Assembly (NCBI GenBank): GCA_937873395.1
Contig: CALMYH010000094.1
Span: 1-42,655, forward strand
Length of the DNA: 42,655 nt
Origin: an uncultured Burkholderiales bacterium
GTDB taxonomy: Bacteria > Pseudomonadota > Gammaproteobacteria > Burkholderiales > Burkholderiaceae_C
Direction: 5' to 3'
Position numbers and translations under genes: made by a program
Part shown: piece after piece, positions 36,311 to 42,655 of the stretch
Numbering within the stretch: position 1 is the first letter of the stretch
Layout: each line of letters begins with the position of its first letter
The notes under the pieces: generated by a model
What the model saw: only the letters and a program-made list of their open reading frames with translations
Database searches by the model: none
What the model was told of the DNA's origin: nothing

Positions 36311-37003
36311 ATGGTGAATGACGTGACCGACCCATATCCCTACGACCTCATCCTGTTCGACCTCGACGGCACGCTCATCGAAACCGCTCCCGAAATTGCC
36401 GATGCGGTCAACGACACGCTGACCCGGTTCAATCTGCCCTCGGTCAGCCAGCAGCAGGTCAACGACTGGATCGGTCATGGCACGCGCGAGCTGCTGATCC
36501 AGGCACTGGCCTTCACCGGCAATACATCCGCAGAGACGGTACGCCACGCCGACAGCTTTCGCCTCGTCGAAGCGGAATTCGCGGTTTTCTATGCGCGCCG
36601 CTGCGGCACCCGAAGCCGTCTCTACCCGCAGGTGCGCGAGACCCTGCTGACCCTGCGTGGCCAAGGGGTGAAACTGGCCGTGGTGACCAACAAGGAAGGG
36701 CGTTACACCGAGACGGTGCTGCGGGCGCATGAACTGTTGCCGCTGTTCGACCGCGTCATCAGTGGCGACACGCTGCCGGTGAAGAAGCCCGATCCGGCCG
36801 GTGTCCACGACTGCATGCAGCGCTTCGGTGTGGCCCCTGAGCGCACGCTGTTCGTGGGCGACTCCAGCATCGACGTGGCCACGGCCCGCCAGGCGGGCGT
36901 CACCGTCTGGGCCTTGCCCTATGGCTACAACATGGGGCAGCCGATCGAGTCCTGCGGGGCCGACCGCGTGATTGCCGACCTGTCCGTCCTGAGCGCCGCC
37001 TGA
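36311..37003 (+). CDS. cbbZ: phosphoglycolate phosphatase CbbZ
   Basis: A 230-residue HAD-family phosphatase that removes 2-phosphoglycolate, the product of RuBisCO oxygenation. Motif I FDLDGTLIETAPEIADAVN has nucleophile Asp17 and Asp19. The cap has WIGHGTRELL; motif II is VVTNKEG, motif III KKPDP and motif IV FVGDSSIDVATARQAG. ATG 36311 is used; a GTG at 36299 would add four residues, and the best ribosome site (AAGGTG at 36294-36299) is slightly far from the ATG, so the start is uncertain by a few codons. It lies 25 bp before cbbA. Confidence 0.93.
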   Translation: MVNDVTDPYPYDLILFDLDGTLIETAPEIADAVNDTLTRFNLPSVSQQQVNDWIGHGTRELLIQALAFTGNTSAETVRHADSFRLVEAEFAVFYARRCGTRSRLYPQVRETLLTLRGQGVKLAVVTNKEGRYTETVLRAHELLPLFDRVISGDTLPVKKPDPAGVHDCMQRFGVAPERTLFVGDSSIDVATARQAGVTVWALPYGYNMGQPIESCGADRVIADLSVLSAA

Positions 37004-37028
37004 ACACCTCCCATCCTGAAAGACAGAC

Positions 37029-38111
37029 ATGGCCCTGATTTCCCTTCGCCAGCTGCTCGACCACGCCGCTGAAAACCACTACGGCCTGCCAGCCTTCAAC
37101 GTCAACAACATGGAGCAGGTGCAGGCCATCATGCAGGCCGCAGCCGCGGTCGACAGCCCGGTCATCCTGCAGGGCTCTGCCGGCGCGCGTTCGTATGCCG
37201 GCGAACCCTTCCTTCGCCACCTGATTGCCGCCGCGATCGAGATGTACCCCCACATTCCCGTCTGCATGCACCAGGACCATGGTGCCTCGCCGGGCGTGTG
37301 CTTCCGCTCCATCCAGTCCGGCTTTTCATCGGTGATGATGGACGGCTCCTTGCTGGAGGATGGCAAGACACCGGCCAGCTACGACTACAACGTCGAGGTG
37401 ACCCGCAAGGTGGTGGACCTGGCACACGCCTGTGGTGTCTCGGTGGAAGGCGAGCTGGGTTGCCTGGGATCGCTGGAAACCGGCAAGGCCGGCGAGGAGG
37501 ATGGCCACGGCGCCGAAGGTGAACTGGACCATTCCATGCTGCTGACCGACCCCGACGAGGCGGCCGACTTCGTGAGCAGGACCCAGGTCGACGCGCTGGC
37601 CATTGCCATCGGCACCAGCCACGGCGCCTACAAGTTCACCAGCAAACCCAGCGGCAAGGTGCTGCGCATCGACCGCGTCAAGGAGATCCATCAGCGCATC
37701 CCCAACGTGCACCTGGTGATGCATGGCAGCTCCAGCGTGCCGGAAGACTGGCTGGCCATCATCAACCGGTACGGCGGTGACATGGGCCAGACCTATGGCG
37801 TGCCGGTGGAGGAGATCGTCGAGGGCATCCGCAACGGGGTGCGCAAGGTCAACATCGACACCGACCTGCGCATGGCCAGCACCGGCGCCATCCGCAGGCA
37901 CCTGGCCGAGGACCGCAAGAACTTCGATCCGCGCAAGTTCTACAAGGAAGCCACCAAGGCCATGCAGGCCATCTGTGCGGCGCGTTACGAGGCCTTCGGT
38001 GCGGCGGGCATGGCCTCGAAGATCACGAAAGTGCACAGCCTCGAAGCCATGCAGACGCGCTACGACAAGGGCGAGCTGGCGGCCCGGGTCGCCGGATCGG
38101 CCGGGCCGTAA
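37029..38111 (+). CDS. cbbA: fructose-bisphosphate aldolase class II CbbA
   Basis: A 360-residue zinc-dependent aldolase of the Calvin-cycle subtype, condensing DHAP with glyceraldehyde 3-phosphate or erythrose 4-phosphate. [14 protein letters not shown] starts the barrel. The HQDHG motif at 81-85 supplies catalytic Asp83 and a zinc His84. Other segments are [53 protein letters not shown] and [11 protein letters not shown]. It is the last cbb gene here; cbbE, cbbG and cbbK are not present. A 45-bp gap leads to the MFS gene, with no obvious terminator. Confidence 0.96.
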   Translation: MALISLRQLLDHAAENHYGLPAFNVNNMEQVQAIMQAAAAVDSPVILQGSAGARSYAGEPFLRHLIAAAIEMYPHIPVCMHQDHGASPGVCFRSIQSGFSSVMMDGSLLEDGKTPASYDYNVEVTRKVVDLAHACGVSVEGELGCLGSLETGKAGEEDGHGAEGELDHSMLLTDPDEAADFVSRTQVDALAIAIGTSHGAYKFTSKPSGKVLRIDRVKEIHQRIPNVHLVMHGSSSVPEDWLAIINRYGGDMGQTYGVPVEEIVEGIRNGVRKVNIDTDLRMASTGAIRRHLAEDRKNFDPRKFYKEATKAMQAICAARYEAFGAAGMASKITKVHSLEAMQTRYDKGELAARVAGSAGP

Positions 38112-38156
38112 CCTGAAGGACAGTCGGCAGGGCGCCCATTGCGCTAGATTGCGGGG

Positions 38157-39431
38157 ATGACTCCTTCCCTGCACGCCGATCCGTCGGTCATCGATTCGCG
38201 TCAGGCCGCCTGGCGCCTGCTGGTGGCCCTGGGCCTGGTGGTGCTGGGCAACAGCAGCATGTACGTGGTCTCGGTGGTGTTGCCCACGGTGCAGGATGAG
38301 TTCGGCATCGACCGCGCCAGCGCCTCCTTGCCCTACACCTTCATGATGGTCTGCCTGGGGGTGGGCGGCATCTGGATGGGCCGGCTGGCCGACCGCCATG
38401 GCCTGATGAAGGTGATGTGGCTGGGCGCTTTTGCCGTGGCGGCCGGTTTTGTGGGCGCAGCGCAGGCCAACAGCATCTGGGCTTTCGGGCTGGCCCATGG
38501 CATGCTGGGACTGATTGGTGGTGCGTCCACCTTTGCCCCCCTGCTGGCCGATACCTCGCAATGGTGGAATCGCAGGCGGGGTATCGCGGTGGCCATCTGT
38601 GCCAGTGGCAACTACATCGCCGGCGCGCTGTGGCCGCCGCTGGTGCAACATGGCATCGAGACCATCGGCTGGCGTCCCACCTACACCCTCATGGGCCTGG
38701 TCTGTGGCCTGGGCATGCTGGCCCTGTCGGTCTTCATGCGCCAGCGGCCGCCGCTGGCCCCGCCAGCGCCAGCGACCACCGTGGGGGCGGCACCGGCCAC
38801 CGACCGCAGCCGCCCCTTCGGCCTGAGCCCGTCGCGCGCCCAGTGGTTGCTGTGTGTGGCCGGTGTGGGCTGCTGCGTCGCCATGTCCATGCCCCAGGTG
38901 CACATCGTGGCCTACTGCACCGACCTGGGTTTTGGCGCTGCCCGCGGCGCCGAGATGCTGTCCCTCATGCTGGCCAGCGGCATCATCAGCCGGCTGGTGT
39001 CCGGCTTCATCTGTGACCGCATCGGCGGCATCCGCACCCTGTTGCTCGGCTCGGCCCTGCAGGGTGTGGCCCTGCTGCTGTTCCTGCCCTTCGATGGCAT
39101 GGTGTCGCTGTACGTGATCTCGGCCCTGTTCGGCCTGTTCCAGGGCGGCATCGTGCCGTCCTACGCCATCATCGTCCGCGAGCACTTCCCCCTGCACGAG
39201 GTCGGCGGTCGCGTGGGCGCGGTCATCATGGCCACGCTGGTCGGCATGGCGCTGGGTGGCTGGCTCTCGGGCTGGATCTTCGACATGACCGGCAGCTACG
39301 ACGCCGCCTTCATCAACGGCATTGCCTGGAACCTCTTGAACCTGGCGATTGCCGGCTGGCTGTACTGGCGGCTGCGGCGGCCTGGGGGTGGGGTGGGGCG
39401 GTCTTCGGGTGTGGCGGCGGTTTCTGGTTGA
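38157..39431 (+). CDS. MFS transporter
   Basis: A 424-residue inner-membrane protein with about 12 hydrophobic segments, from LLVALGLVVLGNSSMYVVSVV to the last near INGIAWNLLNLAIAGWLYW. The MFS loop 2-3 motif appears as GRLADRHGLMKVM. Its second-half equivalent is SGFICDRIGGIRTLLLG. A central cytoplasmic loop of Pro/Ala-rich residues (LAPPAPATTVGAAPATDRS) separates the halves. It resembles OxlT/CynX-like carboxylate or anion transporters, but the substrate cannot be assigned. It follows cbbA by 45 bp and could be read from the cbb operon or from its own promoter. It is convergent with the cytochrome operon. Confidence 0.88.
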   Translation: MTPSLHADPSVIDSRQAAWRLLVALGLVVLGNSSMYVVSVVLPTVQDEFGIDRASASLPYTFMMVCLGVGGIWMGRLADRHGLMKVMWLGAFAVAAGFVGAAQANSIWAFGLAHGMLGLIGGASTFAPLLADTSQWWNRRRGIAVAICASGNYIAGALWPPLVQHGIETIGWRPTYTLMGLVCGLGMLALSVFMRQRPPLAPPAPATTVGAAPATDRSRPFGLSPSRAQWLLCVAGVGCCVAMSMPQVHIVAYCTDLGFGAARGAEMLSLMLASGIISRLVSGFICDRIGGIRTLLLGSALQGVALLLFLPFDGMVSLYVISALFGLFQGGIVPSYAIIVREHFPLHEVGGRVGAVIMATLVGMALGGWLSGWIFDMTGSYDAAFINGIAWNLLNLAIAGWLYWRLRRPGGGVGRSSGVAAVSG

Positions 39432-39484
39432 TGGGGGCTGAGGTGGTTGGCCGGGGCGAGACCCGGCACCAGCCCCGTCGAGAG

Positions 39485-39521
39485 AAAAAAGGAAAGGGCG
39501 CCCCAACCGGTAAGCGCCCTT
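39485..39521 (-). terminator. intrinsic terminator of the cytochrome genes
   Basis: On the minus strand AAGGGCGC (39521-39514) pairs with GCGCCCTT (39501-39494) around a 12-nt loop. TCC and six T residues follow. It ends transcription 20 bp after the dihaem cytochrome stop and separates it from the convergent MFS gene. Confidence 0.75.
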
Positions 39522-39540
39522 GGGAAAAAACGAGAACCGC

Positions 39541-40158
39541 TTACTTGCTGCTCAGATACTCCGCCACCGCCGCCATCTCCAGCTCGGTCATCTTCTCGGC
39601 CACCACGTGCATCACCATGTTGTCGTTGGTGCGCTCACGCTTGTTGAACGACTTGAGCTGGTTGAGCGTGTACCCCGAGAACTGGGTGGCCAGACGCGGC
39701 AGGTTGGCCGAACCCTCACCCGCCATGCCATGGCAGCTGGCGCACGAGGGCACGCCGCTGAACTTGTTGCCGTTGTGATAGATGTAGCGTCCCATGCCGG
39801 CCAGCATCGGATCCTTGGCTTCCTCCCGTGGCAGTTCCATTTTTTCGTAGTACCGCCCCAGGGCCAGCATTTCGTCGGGGGTGAGCTGGGTCACCATGCC
39901 GGCCATCGCGGTGCTCTTGCGCTGGCCGGACTTGAAGGCCTCCAGCTGTTTGGCAATGTATTCGGCGTTCTGGCCAGCCAGGCGCGGGAACACCTCGCTG
40001 GTCGATTCGCCGTTCGCGCCGTGGCACAGGAAGCAGGATCCGCCGGCAATGCGCTTGGCCCGTGCCTCGTCGGCCTGGGCATGGGCGGCAGGAAGGGCGC
40101 TGAAGCTGGTTGCCAGCGCCAGGCCTAAGGAGAGCAGCGGGAATCGGAGGGTCTTCAT
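39541..40158 (-). CDS. dihaem cytochrome c4-like protein
   Basis: A 205-residue periplasmic electron carrier with a Sec signal peptide (cleavage likely at AHA-QAD, about residue 28). Two class I cytochrome domains follow. The first haem site is CFLCH (Cys42, Cys45, His46) and the second CASCH (Cys139, Cys142, His143). The repeated PRLAGQ/PRLATQ and YIAKQLEAFKSG/YTLNQLKSFNK segments are typical of cytochrome c4. Methionines near 85-88 and 181-183 are the probable sixth ligands. It lies downstream of the flavoprotein gene but beyond a terminator, so it may be partly independent. It could carry electrons from sulfide oxidation to a terminal oxidase. Confidence 0.92.
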   Translation of the reverse strand: MKTLRFPLLSLGLALATSFSALPAAHAQADEARAKRIAGGSCFLCHGANGESTSEVFPRLAGQNAEYIAKQLEAFKSGQRKSTAMAGMVTQLTPDEMLALGRYYEKMELPREEAKDPMLAGMGRYIYHNGNKFSGVPSCASCHGMAGEGSANLPRLATQFSGYTLNQLKSFNKRERTNDNMVMHVVAEKMTELEMAAVAEYLSSK

Positions 40159-40187
40159 TGCATAACCTCTGACTGATATTCAAGGCG

Positions 40188-40212
40188 AAAAAAACCCCGG
40201 CCAGAGCCGGGG
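40188..40212 (-). terminator. intrinsic terminator between fccB and the dihaem cytochrome gene
   Basis: On the minus strand the stem CCCCGGC-TCTG-GCCGGGG (40212-40195) is followed by seven T residues (40194-40188). It lies 12 bp after the fccB stop. It should strongly reduce read-through into the dihaem cytochrome gene, unless that gene has its own promoter in the remaining ~30 bp or within fccB. Confidence 0.85.
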
Positions 40213-40224
40213 ATGCAGGCAGGA

Positions 40225-41505
40225 TCAGGCCAGGGTGTCGGCCCAGATGTTGCGGGCCCAGCCCATGGCATAGCGGCCTTCCAGTTCGCTGGCCGCTGCC
40301 GAGACGCCACCGGAACCCGGCACGGTCAGCATGGTCTTCTGTGCCGCGTCGTAGCGGTGCACGCTGGCGACATGGACCACGTCTTCTTCGGTGACGAAGC
40401 TGTAGCAGGTGTTGGCGTAGATCGGCAACTGCGGTGGCTCCTTGCCCTGCAGCAGGGAAACCACGGCGGCGGCACAGGTCTTGCCATGCTGGTTGGCCAT
40501 GTGCCCCGACTTGGGCATGCCCGGGGCAATCTGGATGGAGTCGCCCAGCACATGGATGTTCTTGGCGGCTTTGGACTCGAAGGTCAGGAAGTCCACTTCG
40601 CACCACCGGTTGTTGGCGGTGGCCAGCCCGGTTTTCACTGCGATATCGCCGGCCCGCATCATGGGCACGACGTTGGCCACGCCCGCTTTGAAGTCTTCGT
40701 TGAACTCGAACTTCAGGGTGTTGGTGGCGGCATCGACGTCGGTGACGCGGTGCTTCGGCCGGTACTCCAGAATGTCCTTGTAGTGGTCATTCCAGGCCTT
40801 CATGAACAAGCCCTTCTTCGATTGCACGTCGTCGTTGGCATCGAAGATGATGACCTTGCTCTTGGGTTTGGCCTTCTTGAAGTAGTTGGCCACGAGGCAG
40901 GCGCGCTCGTACGGGCCGGGCGGGCAGCGGTAGGGCACCGGCGGAATCGACAGTGCATAGACGCCGCCGTCAGGCATTTCTTCCAGCTGTTTGCGCAGCG
41001 CCACGGTCTGGGCGCCGGCCTTCCACGCATGCAGCACCTTGTCCTTGGCGGCCTGGCTGGCCATGCCGGGCAGCGTCTCCCACATGAAGTCGATACCAGG
41101 CGAGACGATCAGGCGGTCATAGGCCACTTCGCCGCCGCCGGCCAGCTTGACCATGCGTTTCTCAGGATCGATGCTGGCGACCATGTCGCGCACGACCTTC
41201 ACGCCGTGGCGACGGGTCAGGTTGTCGTAGGGCGTGGTGACGTCGGCGATGGTCTTGCTGCCGTGTATCACCAGGTTGGAAATCGGGCAGGACACAAAAG
41301 CGGGGCTCGGCTCGATCAGGGTGACTTCGATGCCGTAGTCGGAGAACATGCGCACGTACTTGGCGGCCGTGGCACCACCGTAACCACCCCCGACCACGAC
41401 CACCTTGCCGCTGGCGCCGCCGATGGCAGCACAGCCCGTCAGGAGACCGAGACCGGCCACTGCGGAGCCGGCACCGAACGTTTGAACGAATTGACGACGT
41501 TTCAT
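40225..41505 (-). CDS. fccB: flavocytochrome c sulfide dehydrogenase flavoprotein subunit (FccB/SoxF-like)
   Basis: A 426-residue periplasmic FAD enzyme expected to oxidise sulfide to sulfur or polysulfide and pass electrons to a cytochrome c. The signal MKRRQFVQTFGAG is twin-arginine type and is followed by a lipobox-like LTGC at residues 22-25. The FAD-binding motif is VVVVGGGYGG (35-44). The redox cysteines are Cys73 (SCPISN) and Cys194 (PYRCPPGPYE), placed as in FCSD. A conserved FADNDD-like segment and a second FAD motif VLGDSIQIAPGMPKSGHMA follow, then the C-terminal FCSD flavin-binding domain. It is preceded 16 bp upstream by a monohaem cytochrome gene, its probable partner subunit. 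Confidence 0.9.
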   Translation of the reverse strand: MKRRQFVQTFGAGSAVAGLGLLTGCAAIGGASGKVVVVGGGYGGATAAKYVRMFSDYGIEVTLIEPSPAFVSCPISNLVIHGSKTIADVTTPYDNLTRRHGVKVVRDMVASIDPEKRMVKLAGGGEVAYDRLIVSPGIDFMWETLPGMASQAAKDKVLHAWKAGAQTVALRKQLEEMPDGGVYALSIPPVPYRCPPGPYERACLVANYFKKAKPKSKVIIFDANDDVQSKKGLFMKAWNDHYKDILEYRPKHRVTDVDAATNTLKFEFNEDFKAGVANVVPMMRAGDIAVKTGLATANNRWCEVDFLTFESKAAKNIHVLGDSIQIAPGMPKSGHMANQHGKTCAAAVVSLLQGKEPPQLPIYANTCYSFVTEEDVVHVASVHRYDAAQKTMLTVPGSGGVSAAASELEGRYAMGWARNIWADTLA

Positions 41506-41521
41506 GGTTCAGGCTCCTGGT

Positions 41522-41824
41522 TTATTTTTTCTGGGCGGCGAAGTAGGCCGCGATCTCGGCCAGCTGCTCGTCGGTGTAGCCCTTGGACAGCTGGTGCATG
41601 ATGGTGGCGGGCTTGCGACCGGACTTGAAGTCCAGCAAGGTCTTGAGCATGTCGTCCTTGTTCTTGCCGGCCAGGGACTCCATGCCCGGCTCGGCGCGCC
41701 CGTCCGTGCCGTGGCAGTTGGCGCAGGCGGCAGCCCAGACGCGCACCTGGTTGACCTGCGCGTGCGCGCTCAGTGCGGCGGCGCAAAGCACGCCGGCGGT
41801 GATCCATTTCATCGATTTCAGCAT
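41522..41824 (-). CDS. monohaem cytochrome c, probable FccA-like partner
   Basis: A 100-residue periplasmic class I cytochrome c. A Sec signal ends around AHA-QVNQ (residue 22). The single haem site is CANCH (Cys34, Cys37, His38), with Met76 (TIMHQLS) as the likely sixth ligand. The C-terminal helix YTDEQLAEIAAYFAAQ is typical. It lies directly upstream of the flavoprotein, so it is probably the haem subunit of the flavocytochrome. Classical FccA from purple bacteria is dihaem, so this is the short form. Two adjacent ATG codons exist; the second (41824) is better spaced from GAGGT, and the frame opens further upstream without similarity. Confidence 0.88.
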   Translation of the reverse strand: MLKSMKWITAGVLCAAALSAHAQVNQVRVWAAACANCHGTDGRAEPGMESLAGKNKDDMLKTLLDFKSGRKPATIMHQLSKGYTDEQLAEIAAYFAAQKK

Positions 41825-41827
41825 CAT

Positions 41828-42226
41828 GACCTCAGGTGATGGGAGAGGGAAGTCGCGACGAACATGCCGAGGGAAGCTGAAGAACCCAGCATCCATAAGT
41901 ATTTTTGCATATTCAGATGCTCATGGTAGCAACCCCTTCCCCTCGCCAAAACCGTGCAAACCCTAGCGAAAAAACACCGTTTCGTCGCGCGCTGAGTCAG
42001 GTCGACGTCAGACAAATGGGCAAGCACGGAGCGTGCGCGGGGTCGGCAACCGAACCGCAAGCCTGCGTACTTTACACGCTGGTCTTTGAAGTGTCGAAAC
42101 GCACCGGCCATGCGCCGATTTTTTGTCAGTTTGGCGTGGCTGTCCGGGTTTACACTGATCACAATATCAGCAATCAATCATATATTTGATTGATCGACAT
42201 CAAGAAACCGGGCCGGAGACTCTCCC
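41828..42226. promoter_or_regulatory. divergent intergenic region between the cytochrome operon and arsR
   Basis: About 400 bp without a supported gene. It is AT-richer than the rest of the window near both ends. It holds the 22-bp palindrome at 42173-42194 and, on the cytochrome side, a weak inverted repeat AGCATC (41888-41893)/GATGCT (41916-41921) around an AT-rich core. A TTTACA box occurs at 42149, but no convincing -10 at proper spacing. Short open frames in both directions look accidental. Confidence 0.5.
42173..42194. promoter_or_regulatory. ArsR-type operator candidate
   Basis: A perfect palindrome ATCAATCA-TATATT-TGATTGAT with 8-bp arms and an AT-only 6-bp centre, 32 bp upstream of the ArsR start. 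ArsR-family proteins bind AT-rich dyads of this size and are commonly autoregulated. The site may also control the divergent cytochrome operon. Confidence 0.65.
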
Positions 42227-42637
42227 TTGGATCGCATGCACGACGTGTTCGAAGCCGTGGCGCGCCAGTTTGGCGTGCTCGGTGAGCCTGCGCGCCTTCG
42301 CATCCTGCATGTGCTGGGTGACCGAGAGCGGTGTGTCAACGAGATCCTGCATCAGACCGGCCTGGCACAGTCGAACGCTTCCCGACACCTGGGTTTGCTC
42401 TACAAGGGGGGCGTGGTCAGCCGCCGGCGCGAGGGCACGCAGGTTTTTTACCGGGTGGCCCATCCTGCCTATGTCAAGCTTTGCCGTGCCATGGCCGTGC
42501 AGGGCGCTGACGCGGCCTTCGGGGCCGTCCGGAGCGAACTGCATCACGTGACTGTCGAACTTTCCCGGCGCCCTGGCGAAAAGGCCGCTGCATCCCCCAC
42601 TCCCCCTGCCAACGAGAAGGAAGAAGCAAGTGTCTAA
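42227..42637 (+). CDS. ArsR-family transcriptional regulator
   Basis: A 136-residue winged helix-turn-helix repressor. The recognition region LAQSNASRHLGLLYKGGVV (46-64) and wing RREGTQVFYRV are typical of ArsR/SmtB proteins. Only two cysteines are seen, Cys36 (RERCVNEI) and Cys86 (VKLCRAM). A thiol pair could sense sulfide/polysulfide or oxidants as in SqrR/BigR relatives, but their positions were not aligned. A Lys/Glu-rich tail follows about residue 115. TTG 42227 is used because GGAG lies 9 bp upstream; ATG 42236 would remove three residues. It is divergent from the sulfide-oxidation genes, and its stop overlaps the next gene. Confidence 0.88.
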   Translation: MDRMHDVFEAVARQFGVLGEPARLRILHVLGDRERCVNEILHQTGLAQSNASRHLGLLYKGGVVSRRREGTQVFYRVAHPAYVKLCRAMAVQGADAAFGAVRSELHHVTVELSRRPGEKAAASPTPPANEKEEASV

Positions 42638-42655
42638 AGACCTGAGTGAAGTCAT
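42630..42655 (+). CDS. start of a downstream gene, cut by the window edge
   Basis: A GTG at 42630 opens a frame reading VSKDLSEV before the window ends. GAAGGAAGAAG lies just upstream as a ribosome site and the start overlaps the ArsR stop by 8 bp, which suggests an operon partner of the regulator. Eight codons are too few to name a product. Confidence 0.45.

Noticed and set aside
37326-39506. Minus-strand open frame of about 726 codons opposite cbbA and the MFS gene
   Set aside because: Antisense to well-supported genes, spans an intergenic gap and has His/Gln/Gly-rich composition without any motif.
41905-42189. Possible 94-residue gene in the divergent intergenic region
   Set aside because: No ribosome site, composition unlike neighbours, and it would run through the 22-bp operator palindrome. 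An opposing frame at 41824-42177 is equally unconvincing.

Overview
GC-rich chromosomal segment from a betaproteobacterium. Gene content points to Burkholderiales, probably family Comamonadaceae (Hydrogenophaga-like). This is inferred from a Calvin-cycle operon of the cbbR-cbbYFPTZA type, a flavocytochrome c sulfide dehydrogenase, an HAAT-type (LivHMGF-like) transporter embedded in an acyl-CoA catabolic cluster, and an intergenic repeat of a kind I associate with that family. No rRNA, tRNA, CRISPR array, prophage, transposase or insertion sequence is visible. Nearly the whole window is coding.

Layout. (1) 1-1289: a PD-(D/E)XK-like protein of the MmcB type, convergent with msrB. (2) 1420-22693: a large plus-strand catabolic cluster. 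It begins with an acyl-CoA ligase, two paralogous periplasmic binding proteins and a complete LivHMGF-like ABC transporter. It continues with a fused enoyl-CoA hydratase/3-hydroxyacyl-CoA dehydrogenase, a thiolase, a DmdC-type acyl-CoA dehydrogenase, three SDR oxidoreductases, a PaaI-type thioesterase, a CurA-type MDR reductase, an AidB-type acyl-CoA dehydrogenase, a GST and an ElaA-type acetyltransferase. The likely logic is import of a carboxylate, CoA activation, then beta-oxidation. The substrate cannot be read from sequence. Two almost identical palindromes, upstream of the ligase and of the hydratase/dehydrogenase, suggest one TetR-type regulator controls both halves. (3) 22899-29984: an orphan ThuA/GATase-like protein, Tex, two tandem HDOD proteins and a patatin-like protein. 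(4) 30027-38111: slyX and cbbR on the minus strand, divergent from cbbYFPTZA (Calvin cycle without RuBisCO genes). (5) 38157-39431: an MFS transporter. (6) 39541-41824, minus strand: a monohaem cytochrome c, an FccB/SoxF-type flavoprotein and a dihaem cytochrome c4-like protein. (7) 42227-42655: a divergent ArsR-family repressor and the first codons of the next gene.

Most noteworthy points. The two transporter ATPases carry substitutions that all fall in the same composite nucleotide-binding site (Walker A Lys to Arg in the LivF-like subunit, signature Gly to Ala in the LivG-like subunit), which predicts an asymmetric engine. A dispersed multi-hairpin repeat occurs six times, always just after a stop codon and always in the sense orientation, with a compensatory base change in one stem. 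Shared operators tie transporter and catabolic genes together. The Calvin operon has no cbbLS next to cbbR. A perfect 22-bp palindrome precedes the ArsR gene beside the sulfide-oxidation genes. An intrinsic terminator directly abuts the start codon of tex. The orphan 534-residue GATase-like protein has no recognised function.

All calls come from reading the sequence and from knowledge of the families. No database search was run.
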